From: Onthophagus taurus
Taxonomy: Eukaryota > Arthropoda > Insecta > Coleoptera > Scarabaeidae
NCBI RefSeq assembly: GCF_036711975.1
Contig: NC_091976.1
Coordinates: forward strand, 10,106,001-10,170,000
Length of the DNA: 64,000 bases
Direction: 5' to 3'
This document shows, piece by piece, positions 52,532-62,873 of this stretch (the first letter of the stretch is position 1; each line of letters opens with the position of its first letter). Under the pieces are notes generated by a model. The model ran no database searches and had not been told where the DNA came from. It saw only the letters and a list, made by a program, of their open reading frames with translations. The position numbers were made by a program, and so were the translations under genes.

Positions 52532-52897
52532 ATGACTATCCACAAGTTCGGACATCATATTTCTGCTTCTTCTTTCTCCTCCTCAATAGAACATAACTAT
52601 TATTCTTATTTGAATATTACTTTGACTGGTGCGAAAGCTGGACATAGTTATGCGCTGAGTAATTTCAACAGATATTATATTTTTCCTATTGAATCAGGAG
52701 AAATTTACTCTATCACTATTGTGCCATCGGACACCACTCTTATAGTAAACAATAGGATTTATGATAGCTTAAATGGGAAGGCTATCAAATTGAAGAAAGG
52801 TGACAGATTAAAATTCATTCCATCTCCTACTGCGACGATTAATACACTGTTTGTAGAAATCGTACTAACATGTTCTCTGATATTAAAAGAAAATTAG
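52532..52897 (+). CDS. Unknown beta-rich Polinton B protein (121 aa)
   Basis: It starts at the ATG at 52532 (MTIHKFGHHISASSFSSS). The product alternates short hydrophobic strands with turns, without a membrane segment, and ends overlapping the integrase start by 28 bases in another frame. Its size and composition would fit a fibre-like or capsid-associated protein, but I have no motif to support that. Confidence 0.45.
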   Translation: MTIHKFGHHISASSFSSSIEHNYYSYLNITLTGAKAGHSYALSNFNRYYIFPIESGEIYSITIVPSDTTLIVNNRIYDSLNGKAIKLKKGDRLKFIPSPTATINTLFVEIVLTCSLILKEN

Positions 52898-54568
52898 CTG
52901 AAGAACTTCATAAACCTGCTCGAATACATTTTAAAAGAAGACATGTACTTACTAAAGGGATAAATGATTTATACCAGGCTGATTTAGTAGAGATGATACC
53001 TTATGTACGACAAAATAGTGGTTATCGTTATATACTCGTTGTAATTGATGTCTTTAGCAAATATGCATGGGCTGTTCCGGTAAAAACTAAATCAGGTAAA
53101 GATGTTACTAAAGCAATGAAAAGTATTTTAAAGGATGCAAATGTACCAAAAAACCTTCAAACCGATCAAGGAAAAGAGTTTTATAATAAAGATTTTATGT
53201 CACTTATGAGTAAATTAAAAATTAATCATTACTCTACGTTTAGCTCATTAAAGGCATCTATCGTTGAACGTTTAAATAGAACTTTAAAAGGTTTAATGTG
53301 GAAAGAATTTAGTGTTCAGGGATCTTTTAAATGGTTAAATTTATTACCGCAAATTTTATTAATATACAATGCGATCAAGAAAGCCGGTCCGCTAAAAACT
53401 ACTTTCTCAAGCGCTTGATGCCAATACTTACTGCCCTCGTCACAGCGGTCACACCTCCTTCCACTTGTTTTAATAGTGGTGGGGAAATGGGAGGAAACTT
53501 TTAGTTTAATAAACATAACCTTAAAAATTCACACGCACAAAATTAAAAATGTTAATAATTATTCAATGAATTCTTGTAACAAAGCACTTTGACAACTTTT
53601 CTAATGTCATGACATAAGGTAATTCACTACATTTTCCAGGCATGTCTCCCTAAATTCCTCTACACAAAGACTTGTTGAATATTTCCATACCCCATTTTGA
53701 TCTTTTACTCCATTTCGAAGATAAGATTGGAGAAGAAACTTTGAAACTTGTCTTCTTCTAAGGTGAACGGCATGATTTAACCTAAAAATAAATCAACGAA
53801 ATTTATACCAAACTAATTTAAAATAAAATAATTATTTACCTTAGAGAAAAATCACAATCGAATTTTTGTCTTAATAAAGACAGATAATATTAAATAAAAC
53901 CGCAATAAATTCAAAATGAAATATTGAAAACACCAAAAGCCAAAACCAAGAACACGACTCTCTGAGCTCAGCTGATCGAAACCATTGAAACTAAAAATCG
54001 ATATCACCTCGTCGACCAATAAGAACGTTTAAATTAAAAACAAGTAGAGATGGGAGGAGGCTGTGACGAGGGCAGTAAGTATTGATATCAAGCGGTTGGG
54101 AAAGTAGTTTTTAGCGGACCAGCTTTTTTGATCTCTCGGTATAATACCCGCAAGCATTCCACTACAGGTATGAAACCAATAGAGGCGGATGAGGAAAAGC
54201 TATTGCGTACTGTTTATAATAGAAAAACACATTATCAAAGTCAAACATTACACACAAAATTTCATTTGAATGACTTTGTAAAAATATCTAAACATCGTGG
54301 TGTGTTCACCAAAGGGTATACTCCTAACTGGAGCAATGAAGTTTTTAAAATTGTTAAGATTCAATATAGTAATCCAGTGACGTATTTATTACAAGATTTG
54401 AAAGGTGATGACATTAAAGGAGCTTTCTATACTGAAGAATTACGACGGACTCATTATCCTGACATACAGTTGATTGAAAAGATTCTAAAACGGAAAGGAA
54501 ACAGAATGTACGTCAAGTGGTTTGGAATAGATGAAAGAAGTTGGATTAAGAAATCAGATATTGTGTAG
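52870..54568 (+). pseudogene. Retroviral-like integrase with C-terminal chromodomain, interrupted by a MITE
   Basis: The rve core shows QADLVEMIPY (first Asp), NLQTDQGKEFYN (second Asp) and IVERLNRTLKG (Glu). The insertion at about 53381-54126 interrupts the frame after LLIYNAIKK. Coding then resumes with YNTRKHSTTGMKP, an SH3-like barrel (VKISKHRGVFTKGYTPNWS) and a chromodomain (IEKILKRKGNRMYVKWFG). This arrangement is standard for Polinton integrases, which insert the element with 6-bp target duplications. Apart from the MITE the gene looks open. Confidence 0.85.
53381..54126. mobile_element. MITE inserted in the integrase gene, about 745 bp
   Basis: Long terminal inverted repeats start AAAGC(C/T)GGTCCGCTAAAA and extend about 65 bp through TACTGCCCTCGTCACAGC. 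No ORF. A target duplication is not clear; GATC occurs just outside both ends, but its palindromic nature makes this weak evidence. Confidence 0.8.
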
Positions 54569-54702
54569 TAGTAATTAGATTTTTTTAAATAAAACAACTT
54601 TTTTAATATGTTATCTGGCCCTTATTTTAGTAGTATACTTATCTCCTCCGCCTTCAAATCATATATTTTGTTGAGTAGTTTGAAGACTTGGACGGTGATA
54701 AA

Positions 54703-54940
54703 ATGAACGATTCGCAATTTGTACAGTTTTGTGAATTTGACAATAATATATGGAGAGTTTATCGAAAGGGTGATATTCTGTATGTTGGTAGTGATGATGA
54801 CTTTTAAAATCATAAAAAATTTAAAGATTTCTTAAAAGATAATGGATACTTTCCCGATAGCGAATCAGCTAAATTAATTATTGATGGTGATATTAATTTA
54901 ACCGATTTTGAATATATTAATGATTGTTATTACAATTATA
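54703..54940 (+). pseudogene. Short unknown ORF downstream of integrase, one stop
   Basis: The ATG at 54703 gives MNDSQFVQFCEFDNNIWRVY and continues in frame past a single TAA (near 54808) with FKDFLKDNGYFPDSES to about 54940, where unrelated sequence starts. It may be the last gene of Polinton B. No family recognised. Confidence 0.35.
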
Positions 54941-54954
54941 ACTTTGCATTTTAC

Positions 54955-55185
54955 AAAAGATGCAATTGCAGAAAACACAGTAATAAAGTTTATTACTTCA
55001 TAATCGATACTTGAATTTACTTTCGTAGAAATATCAGCAGATGCACTTACTTTTTTTGACGACGTCGATATAGATACGGCAGGAAGTTGTAAATCGTCTT
55101 TTGTAGACGTATACTGGTTACCGTAAAATTTACGTTTGCGAGGTCGTTTTCCACGATTTTTTCCGTCGATACATACACTACTCAT
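54955..55185 (-). pseudogene. Mutator-like transposase N-terminal fragment
   Basis: From the ATG at 55185 the frame shows a basic start with RKRKFYGNQYTSTKDD, a Ser-rich linker and YEVINFITVFSAI followed by VKCK. This resembles the N-terminus of arthropod Mutator-type transposases with a Cys finger. It is cut at about 54955 where Polinton B sequence begins. Confidence 0.5.
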
Positions 55186-55474
55186 TATGTTTATTGATAA
55201 AATAACGCGTTAACGGGGTTAACAATTCCGAGTCAGAACATATCCCGACATTTAAAAATGACGTTTGACGTTAGACAAGTCAAACGCGCACGCGCTGTCG
55301 CGGCGCCGCCGCACAGAAGCGAATTAGTTAAAAATCTTGGCCAAAAAGATATTTTTGTCAATTTTTTACTGCAAAATTGGTGGAAATTAAAAAATATCTA
55401 TACAATTAACAAGGATGAAGTATTTTATGATATATACTGCGATTTTATTTAATTGTATCTACCTATATTTTTAT
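55186..55474. other. Non-genic stretch
   Basis: A 64-codon frame (55258-55452) is present but has no recognisable content; its first third lies in a GC-rich patch with ACGCGCACGCGC. Confidence 0.3.
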
Positions 55475-56177
55475 ATATAGGGTGGTCCGTTACTACCGGG
55501 ACAGAGAGGAACAGTGAATTCCTTACATTAAATTGTTACGATTTAATCCAATTTATGTTAGTCAAATTGTCAATAATAACGAAAATACTGATGATTACAG
55601 TTAATACTTTATTTTCGCTTTTCTTTAAATATTTCGTTTTCTTTTGCATTATGACCATGAAAATTGGTACATTACCATTTTTTAAGACGATAAATAATAA
55701 TTTGGTATTAGTTTTGATTTATCTTTCAGATGGCACTGCCTGCCTTAAAAAACTCCTTTAAAATAGACATATCCTTATCATCGTTAAAATTTTTGCAACT
55801 AACACAACTTGAAACAGTTTCTCAGGCATTTTCTAAAGTTCTCCGTTTCCAAGATAATCACTGTAAGGCACTTTGCAAAATTTAATTATGCTCAGTAAAC
55901 ATTAGTTGGCGTTGAAAATGATTTTATTTCATCAAACACTAGACTAACACCCTCAATTGGCATTAATACTACAGTATTGGCATTAATATTAGAGTATTAA
56001 TGCTAATTGACAGTGAAAATTATTAAAGAAAAATGAAAATAAAGTATAAACTTTACCCATCTGTAACTTCGTTATTATTAACAAGTAGACTAAGATAAAT
56101 TGGGTTAAATCGTAATAATTTAATGTAAGGAATTCACTGTTGCTCTGTGTCCCATTAGTAACGGACCAGCCTGTATA
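55475..56177. mobile_element. Fold-back MITE, about 700 bp
   Basis: The inverted termini read GGTGGTCCGTTACTA and GGCTGGTCCGTTACTA (complement) and extend over 110 bp, including GTGAATTCCTTACATTAAATT. TATA/TA-type flanks are present on both sides. Two short ORFs inside are the two arms read in opposite directions. Confidence 0.8.
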
Positions 56178-57174
56178 AGACGGATGGTTAATAATTTTCA
56201 AGGAAAAAATCTTGCAAATAATAAATTGAATTGACACAATAACAACTTTTAATATTTTACCGAAAATTCAGTGTGTCAATTCAAGTCTTTAATTTCTTTC
56301 TAGAAAATTATTAACTTTAGAACGCTAACATCTCATACTAAAATTAATTAGTGTTTCAGAAAATAAATTGTAAATTTGGTTAGAAACTTTTTTGTGGACA
56401 CCTATATTGTCAATTTAATAGTGAAAAAGTGTCCCTTTAAGTTTATTTTCTAACTGCAAATGCGCTCCCCAAACAAACAGCACATAGCGGAATTATGATT
56501 TTTTTCCGAATTTTATACACACACTATAATAAAAATTTATTTTAAGGTAAAACCGCAAAATACCGCAAGAATTTTTAGTAAAATCTACAATAGTAGGCCT
56601 TATACTATAACACGTATACAATATTACTTTTGAACAATGTTAAACAATTTATTTTTTGCCCATCGAAATATCGTAAAATAAATTATTTTCTCAATTTCCA
56701 CATATGATGTAATCAAACAATATTACAAAAATACTAATAACCGAATTGTTGCTTTCTGTATATTATACAATTCTTCTTACCACCAGCAATAGGTTCTATG
56801 ATAAATTTTCGAAATATATAAAAAAAGTGTAAAGGAAAAATATACCGACGTCTTATCTAGGTGATAACTCTTTACTAAACAATCAATTAACAACTAAAAT
56901 ATTTTGGCGGCGATTGTTATAATAATTATAAATAAGGTGTTTCAAGGCACCTTGGGGTTTACTTAATCAAATAGCAATAATTGCATTTTCAATCTTATTC
57001 CTTAAATTTTTCCAATTTTGGCCGAGATTTTTAAAAAATTCGCCTGTGTGCGCCGGCCGCGCCGCGGACGCGTATTTTGTTTTAATGCGTTGCTATGTAA
57101 TATTGGGTATAACTTTCACATTTTTCAGAATTTTAATGTTTTTTGTTTTTATTTATACAAATAAATGTTAGAGA
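56178..57174. other. Non-genic AT-rich stretch
   Basis: Nothing coding or structured is visible apart from a short GC-rich patch (GGCCGCGCCGCGGACGCG) near 57055. Confidence 0.4.
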
Positions 57175-57810
57175 GACCTCTCTTGGCGGCGACAAGGACT
57201 CCTCCACCATCTCGCTTGGTAGACGCTGTTGATTCTCTGTTACGACGATATACAATATATGAAGGGTTGAGAAGTTCCCCGTCGGACACCGTAGAGTTAA
57301 GAAAGGTCTCGGTAAGACAAATAAAAATAAAATCCGTCGATAGCGCATAAGAATTAACTGAGGTAGTATTCGTTTTGGAACGTAGGCCTCGTACATTTTG
57401 GTACTAAAAGCTAAGGCCCATGAATAGTGAAGTGATACTCCCAAAGAAAACCAATGCGATAAAGAGCCCTGTCTTACAATTTATTCAAGTCTGACAGGGA
57501 TTTGACTACCAAAGCCTTAGCTCTGTCATCGTTTCTTACGTGAATCACACAGTTCTTCGTCCAAACGTACTTATAATTTTTCTCTCGTGCCATTTCCCGC
57601 ACCCTGTTGAAGAGGTTCATGTTATTAGCCATTAGGTGTTCGTTTATATATAAGTTGTCCGAGATATCCGGAACCGATAAACCACGGCCATTGACTCCGC
57701 GACGACGCAATCTAGCCGCACTAAAAATGCGGTCCCGTGTGATTCTGGATACAAATTTAACGATTATTGCCTTAGCATGCGGTTTATCTGCTCTGAGAGA
57801 TGTCCTTTAA
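57175..57810 (-). pseudogene. LINE fragment: end of ORF1 and start of ORF2 endonuclease
   Basis: On the minus strand 57808-57474 encodes the C-terminal part of an FP-domain ORF1 protein (AKAIIVKFVSRITRDRIF, NLYINEHLMANN, YKYVWTKNCVIHVR). After about 45 bp the frame YQNVRGLRSK, FICLTETFLN and SDGELLNPSYIVYRR, then GGGVLVAAKRG opens an EEP endonuclease. The fragment lacks both its 5' part and everything beyond the first 80 residues of ORF2. It is a different family from the LINE at 37.4 kb. Confidence 0.7.
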
Positions 57811-58095
57811 CCCTTACACGTTTATAACTATTCCACGACCGTAAAAATGATTTTGTTTATTTATATCTATTTATTTTGGTCTAATTTAATATAAAAATAA
57901 TGTATAAGTCAGAAGTTGTGTATATTTTAGTGTTTCTGAGAAGGGGACAAGTATGTCCCTATATGTGTTAAGGTATACATTTCTTAATGTATCGCAACAA
58001 AATACTAGAACTCTTATTGCAAAATAAACACAAACTATGGTACAAAAAACAAAATATTTAATGTAGAAAATTATTTATAATACAAAATATAACAT

Positions 58096-58930
58096 TTAAT
58101 GATATTCAACAAAACAATTACGTTCTGAAGTATAACATAAATGGACATTACATGTAGCGCATGTGTTATTTGTGCGATTCTCAACACGACTTTTTGCACA
58201 CTGTACGCATCTTTTTCTATTATCCACTTTTACCATTACATGTGAAGGTGTTCCGCGTTTTTGTGTGAGAGAGATTCGCTTTTTCGTCATAACAACTGAT
58301 GACAAAGCTCTTTGTCGAGACGAAAAACTACCAATAAGTGAACGAGCCACTACCTGTCGAAATTCTAGGCTTGAAATCAGAGTTCCTTCAACACGTTTTG
58401 CTTCGTGCAGCTGCAATAAATTACATACGAATTATTCATCGCGATGTCTAGTAAGTCGAAAAATAATCTAAGGTAGTATTTAATTTTTGCCTTTCGATCT
58501 ATTTCGTAACACACTTTTTTTTTGGTCCATAAGATCGACCCCTCCCATGTTTTTATTGTACTTTACAACAATTTCAGGGCAAGTTACTTGCCTTGAATTG
58601 AAAAAATTATCAAAGTATATTTCACAACCCAATCCAGTTTCAGTGCCACCTTTTTTCTTTCTCTTGTACACATCAAACTGAAATAGATAGCCAGTAGAAG
58701 AGTCTGCCCTGCACCACATTTTGAACCCCCATTTTATTGGTTTGTTTTTGACATATTGTCTCATTATGTTGTGGCCTTTGAACTTTACCATATGTTCATC
58801 TATTGCCTGGGTTTTAGTGTTGTCCATAGCGCTTTGAAAAGCTTGCTTGAAGTTATCTATAATAGGTCGTATTGTAAATACCCTATCATAACAAGGATCT
58901 GTCTTATTCGGTTCATTAGAATTGTCACTA
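58096..58930 (-). pseudogene. piggyBac transposase remnant, target of Polinton A2
   Basis: The frame from 58930 shows YDRVFTIRPIIDNFKQAFQ, DEHMVKFKGHNIMRQYV (first Asp region), CEIYFDNFF (second Asp) and MGGVDLMDQ (later Asp). The following catalytic-domain part is missing, and the C-terminal Cys-rich finger (CVQCAKSRVENRT...CNVHLC) is found at 58416-58096. It is a different family from the piggyBac at 32.7-36.0 kb. Polinton A2 starts at 58931, so its 5' half should lie beyond the right window edge. Confidence 0.75.
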
Positions 58931-59280
58931 AGTAGTATAGATTCGCCGATTCAAGAACCTCCTCCTCGAACCTGCGTTCTAGGAGGAGGTTCTTGAATCG
59001 GCAAATTTTTTGGGGGTCAGAGGAGGTTCGATGAGGAGAGGAGGTTCTTGAATCGGCGATTCTTTTGAGGGTCGGAGGAGATTCGATGAAGAGAGGAGGT
59101 CAATTAACTTGAGAAGGTCATGTTATTTTGACGAAATTATTAAAAATTTATCTTTATTAAAAATGTATCTTTATTTAGGTTATGTTATTAAAAATTTATC
59201 TTTATATGTAACCTGTTTACCTAGATGAAAACAATTACTATGTTTATCCTTCGACGCTTCTCAATGAACTGTTAATGTTT
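58931..59280 (+). repeat. Terminal region of Polinton A2 with perfect palindrome
   Basis: The palindrome at 58946-59001 has 21-base perfect arms around a 14-base loop, with two more partial arm copies downstream, as in A1. Confidence 0.8.
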
Positions 59281-60067
59281 TGGAACTGGCTTCTTACGAC
59301 AGTAATCATTGTATAAGTCATTACGTGTTTCAACCTAGTCGAAGCTTTTCTTCACTATCTACCAAATTTCGCAATACGGCGAATTGGTTAATGAGTCGTC
59401 ATCATTGTATTGATTGGAACGACGGGTTTGTTCCTGCGTCTCGTTTCGATGAGATCGTTTGTTATTTGTGTCGTTCGACAAAAGTAGCGTACGTAAAAGG
59501 ACGTGAGAAAGCTACATTTTTAAGAAGAATTTTAACAATACCGGTAAAAGAATTGCCGGAAAATGAATGCAAATTGGAGGTTGGTGCGCCGATGTGTCCC
59601 TATCATAAAAAGAGACCAAGTATGTGCTCCTTATCGAATGTTTTTTATTTATTTTCATACGTATTCAGACATCTATAACTATATGTAAACGAATTGAGAA
59701 AGGCAGACGGGTAGTAGCGGTAGAGCAGTTCAAGATGGAACGTCTTTGGCGGTTAGTTACCAGATTGGGACTTTCAACTTTTATAATTAATAAAGTGTGG
59801 GATATTATGGAAAGATACGAATCTGATTTATCTTTTGCGAATATTAAAAACTACGAATTATGTTATTTACCAATCGATTATTATATCAATAAAGTAAAGC
59901 CATTAGATTTGGCGGCGGTTTGGTTTAAATTACCGTTGAAGTATAGAAACGATGAGCGATTACAAAGCAAGCTGCCCTGTTTTGAACATTATAATTTACC
60001 TCATTGGGAAACGCATATTGATGGTCCTCCATCGGCAAGAAAGGATTGTTCTTTATGTCAGGTTTAG
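59280..60067 (+). pseudogene. Nuclease-like Polinton A protein, 5' truncated by deletion
   Basis: It is near-identical to 3225-2440 of A1: the exon with HHCIDWNDGF and VKGREK, the same GTATGT donor (about 59619) and the exon ending HIDGPPSARKDCSLC. The first 28 or so codons, including DIQGF, are lost at the deletion junction. The frame is otherwise preserved. Confidence 0.7.
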
Positions 60068-60547
60068 TATATAAACATTGTCAGTTATAGATTGTAAATT
60101 AATAATAATAATAATAAAAGATTGTAAAAAGTGTAAAAAGTTGTTTTAATTTAAAAGAAAAAATAGTTAATCTAAATGAATACATGGTATGTATACATTG
60201 GGTTGGGTTGGTATGACTTGGGTTGTACATTGAAAAAGTATTAAATTGGAAGAAAAAAGGAAGAAAGAAAGGGGAAAAAAGGAAGAAAAAAAAAAAAAAA
60301 AAAAAAAAGAAAAGGAAAAGGGAAAAGGATTGTTGATTGAAACTCCTCCTATGCTCCTCCCATGCTCCTCCTCAGACTCCTCCCAAAGTGGAGATGGAAG
60401 AGTGGGGATGGGAGTGGGGGAAATCTAAAATTCCCCCCCCCCCCCCCCCAGTTGCCAGGAAAGTTGAGCCAGAAAAAAAGTACCCCCACTCTAACTCCGC
60501 CCATTCCCCACTCCTCCCCCTTGTCACGCCCCCCTTCATTACTCTAC
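60068..60547 (+). other. Low-complexity spacer before the leader promoter
   Basis: It holds an A/G-only tract (about 60249-60330), an 18-19 base C run at about 60433-60451 and C-rich repeats. Overlapping ORFs here are by-products of composition. The homopolymers may be unreliable in assembly. Confidence 0.5.
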
Positions 60548-60583
60548 TATAAGAAGGCACCTCCCAGCCTTTGAAAGTCACTT
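60548..60583 (+). promoter_or_regulatory. TATA promoter of the spliced leader
   Basis: TATAAG at 60548-60553 and TCACTT at 60578-60583 are about 31 bases apart, fitting a TATA plus initiator core promoter. The first leader exon would be about 60580-60608. Confidence 0.55.
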
Positions 60584-61329
60584 AAGTGTTTGTGTTCTTC
60601 AGTTTTTGGTAAGTACAACCTTCTTTATTATCATGTTTATATAACGTTTTCTCTCCATCACTACAGCTCTTTCCACAACTTTCTCTTTTTTGGTGAGTAA
60701 AACTATATTTGTTTTGCATGTTTATATAATATTTAAAATTGTTTTTTCCACTCCTAGACATCCTTGCTCAATAAGCTTTCTCTTTTTTTGCTGTGTTTTA
60801 TTTGGTAAGTAACCTTTTTTATTTTGCTTATATAATATGTAAAATATTCTTGTTTTGTTTCATCATAACAGTTCTTTCTACTTTGTTTTTGTGAGTACAA
60901 CTTGTTTATTTGTTTGTTATGTTAAATTGTTATTTTTATTTTTTCAATTCCTACAGGACCTTACTACTGATCACTTCCATTTTGTGTTTGATCAATTCGA
61001 TCAGTTTTGATAACTTCGTTATCTCGGCGACTTTTTTCTGGTAAGCCTTATAGCCTTCTTTTCCTTTGCATATATTGTTGCTAATCTGTTTTTTTTTTTT
61101 TCATTCCTATAGCTCCTTCTATTTTAAATCTTAATTTTTGTTGGTAAGCATAACTTTATTATTCGAACGTTTGTATCATAATATCTACAATAATTTTTTA
61201 TCATTCACATCCTATCATTCAGCACCCACTGCAATTAGATTTTAACGTTCTTTTCATCAAGCGATGTAAGTATACATGATTTTTTATTAAAATAAAATAA
61301 ATTAATGTATGAATCTTTTTTTTATCAAG
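60580..61329 (+). other. Predicted multipartite spliced 5' leader: seven small GT-AG introns
   Basis: Predicted introns: 60609-60666, 60693-60757, 60805-60871, 60891-60956, 61041-61112, 61144-61222, 61266-61329. Donors are GTAAGT, GTGAGT, GTAAGT, GTGAGT, GTAAGC, GTAAGC, GTAAGT, and acceptors are pyrimidine-rich endings such as CTACAG, CTCCTAG and CCTATAG. Predicted leader exons of 29, 26, 47, 19, 84, 31 and 43 bases contain no ATG, while most introns do. The last acceptor directly precedes the ATG at 61330. It recalls the adenovirus tripartite leader, but the pattern alone does not prove use. Confidence 0.65.
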
Positions 61330-62310
61330 ATGTCTCAAGACGGTTTTAGTCAAATTGATTTAACTGCTCCCGGTTTCGCCAGCAGCCAGGAGTCATTCCT
61401 GTTAAACAGTTTTGACATAAACCTGTTGAACATATCGACTGTTGAGAAGGCGCTGGATCCAAACGTGCAACCTAATGAGCAGCCGATGGATCCTAACGTA
61501 AAATCTAATGCGCAGCAAGATCCGTCGCTTCTGAACGTCGCAGGTTCCGCGAATGTCGACGATAAAAATGTGAAACGCCTTTCACTTCGTCGGAATTCGG
61601 GGAACCGTGAACATTGGAAGAAGGCTGCAGGTGTGTGGGTACCGTCAGAAAAGTATAGAGAGGAAAGAAGGGAGGCACGTGCTCGTTCGCGACGTAGCCA
61701 ACGCAAGTATGTGTCAGTTGAACAAGCGACCCCGTCGAAGGTTGAAATGACACAGTCGAAAGTGGTTACCGAGAACGAGTCCGATAAATCCGACGACTCT
61801 CTTGCTTTAATGGCGGTATCACAACACTGTAGTAACCGGAAGTATCTTAAAGCTACTAAGGCTTCTTTTTCTTCTTCTAAAGCTTCATTGGCTCCCGTTA
61901 CTAACTCAAATATCCCTAACACCGAAATTCCTTCGTTAAGCCCGAAAGTACACATCTTAAGGGTTGACAATATTCCTGCTAATATTCCTGCTACTTCAGA
62001 TATTTCCGATGTGTCTGCCAGCCTTTTTTCAAACGCAATGTGTACAGCAGTAGAAACAACCAAAGGGGAGATTTTGGCCGAAATTAATAATTTGTATCAA
62101 AATTTTTATAAAGACCTTCATGCAAAGGTTCTTCAATTGCAGACCTCTTTGAGAGAACTTTCACAGTTTAGAGAAGGGCTGACATCGAGCTGTAACAACC
62201 CTTTAACAATATCGCTCGACATCACCATAGCATCATTAACCTGTGAAATTAAAAAGGCTGAATGTATTTTATCTAGTTTCACTACTAATAGCGTAAACTT
62301 CCCTTCCTAG
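61330..62310 (+). CDS. Polinton A2 protein, 326 aa, unknown
   Basis: The start is the ATG at 61330, immediately after a splice acceptor; an upstream ATG at 61309 lies in the intron. The N-terminal third is acidic and Asn/Pro-rich with two DPNV(Q/K) repeats. A strongly basic middle (KYREERREARARSRRSQRKY) is followed by a Ser-rich linker and a C-terminal helical region with heptads (YKDLHAKVLQLQTSLRELS). It could be a nucleic-acid-binding or scaffold-type protein. I do not recognise a family. The long leader suggests strong or late expression. Confidence 0.6.
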   Translation: MSQDGFSQIDLTAPGFASSQESFLLNSFDINLLNISTVEKALDPNVQPNEQPMDPNVKSNAQQDPSLLNVAGSANVDDKNVKRLSLRRNSGNREHWKKAAGVWVPSEKYREERREARARSRRSQRKYVSVEQATPSKVEMTQSKVVTENESDKSDDSLALMAVSQHCSNRKYLKATKASFSSSKASLAPVTNSNIPNTEIPSLSPKVHILRVDNIPANIPATSDISDVSASLFSNAMCTAVETTKGEILAEINNLYQNFYKDLHAKVLQLQTSLRELSQFREGLTSSCNNPLTISLDITIASLTCEIKKAECILSSFTTNSVNFPS

Positions 62311-62317
62311 CTTAAAG

Positions 62318-62672
62318 ATGACTAATAATATGGATAATATGAGAGTTAATCATATGCTAAGACTATGTGAAGTGGAGCAGAAAGTTGCCTCGTTGGAGGT
62401 AAAATTAGATGCTATATTTAAGTTGGTACGTTATACTTATAATACTTTTTTCCATGTCATTAATTTTATCTTCTCAGCTGCAGAGTGTGTCAGAATCGGC
62501 TGTGGTGAGGGGTGAAGTGCATGTGCAAAACATGCACATTAACCGTTGCACATGTGCTAGTTCACCGACTCCGGCACCGACTCCGGCAACGACTCCGGCA
62601 ACTACTCCGGCACCAGCAGCACCACCACCTCCTTACCAAAGATATCAAGAAGAGGAGGAGGAGGAGTGGTAA
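62318..62672 (+). CDS. Polinton A2 protein with coiled coil and Thr-Pro repeat, one intron
   Basis: Exon 1 (62318-62425) encodes a short coiled coil (LCEVEQKVASLEVKLDAIF). A 52-bp intron (62426-62477, GTACGT donor, TTCTCAG acceptor) joins in phase to exon 2 (62478-62672), with a Cys pair, a repeat of TPAP/TPAT units, a Pro-rich part and the acidic end EEEEEEW. A trimerising coil plus extended repeat would fit a fibre-like spike, but this is inference. It starts eight bases after the stop of the preceding ORF. Confidence 0.5.
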
Positions 62673-62696
62673 CTACTCCTTCTCTTCTTTTATTTA

Positions 62697-62770
62697 TTAA
62701 GTTAATATTAAGTTAATATTAAGTTAATTATTAAGTTAATTATTAAGTTAATTATTAAGTTAATTATTAT
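62697..62770 (+). repeat. TTAAGTTAATATTAAG-type tandem repeat
   Basis: Six or so units of 13 bases (TTATTAAGTTAA variants) lie between the repeat protein and the ATPase. Confidence 0.75.
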
Positions 62771-62873
62771 TTTATACTTCCAATATACTCAATATATCTA
62801 TATAAAGTTACTTTTGCTATATTTTCATTCAGTCTTATCCTGTTAATGTTATAATTGATTTAGTACGAGAATC

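Larger units (their letters stand above)
36700..54600. mobile_element. Polinton/Maverick element B, heavily interrupted
   Basis: Read on the minus strand from 50014: pX, adenain, penton-like, small ORF, major capsid, then the nuclease-like remnant at 37163. Read on the plus strand from 50232: packaging ATPase, PLA2-like, DUF8207-like, unknown beta-rich protein, integrase. A divergent control region lies at 50015-50231. Insertions of a LINE, a fold-back element and a MITE split it, and most genes have stops or shifts. Ends are not resolved. Protein-level divergence from A1/A2 is large, so A and B are different families with different gene order around the ATPase and PLA2 genes. Confidence 0.8.

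Noticed and set aside
53375..54135. GATC target-site duplication for the MITE in the integrase
   Set aside because: The motif is palindromic, not adjacent to both termini, and could occur by chance.
60246..60581. Overlapping ORFs in purine- and C-rich sequence
   Set aside because: They are composition-driven, lack motifs and include a long homopolymer C run.
61309..61329. Upstream ATG giving a 333-codon version of the A2 ORF
   Set aside because: It lies in the predicted last intron, before a strong TTTTATCAAG acceptor; the ATG at 61330 is preferred.
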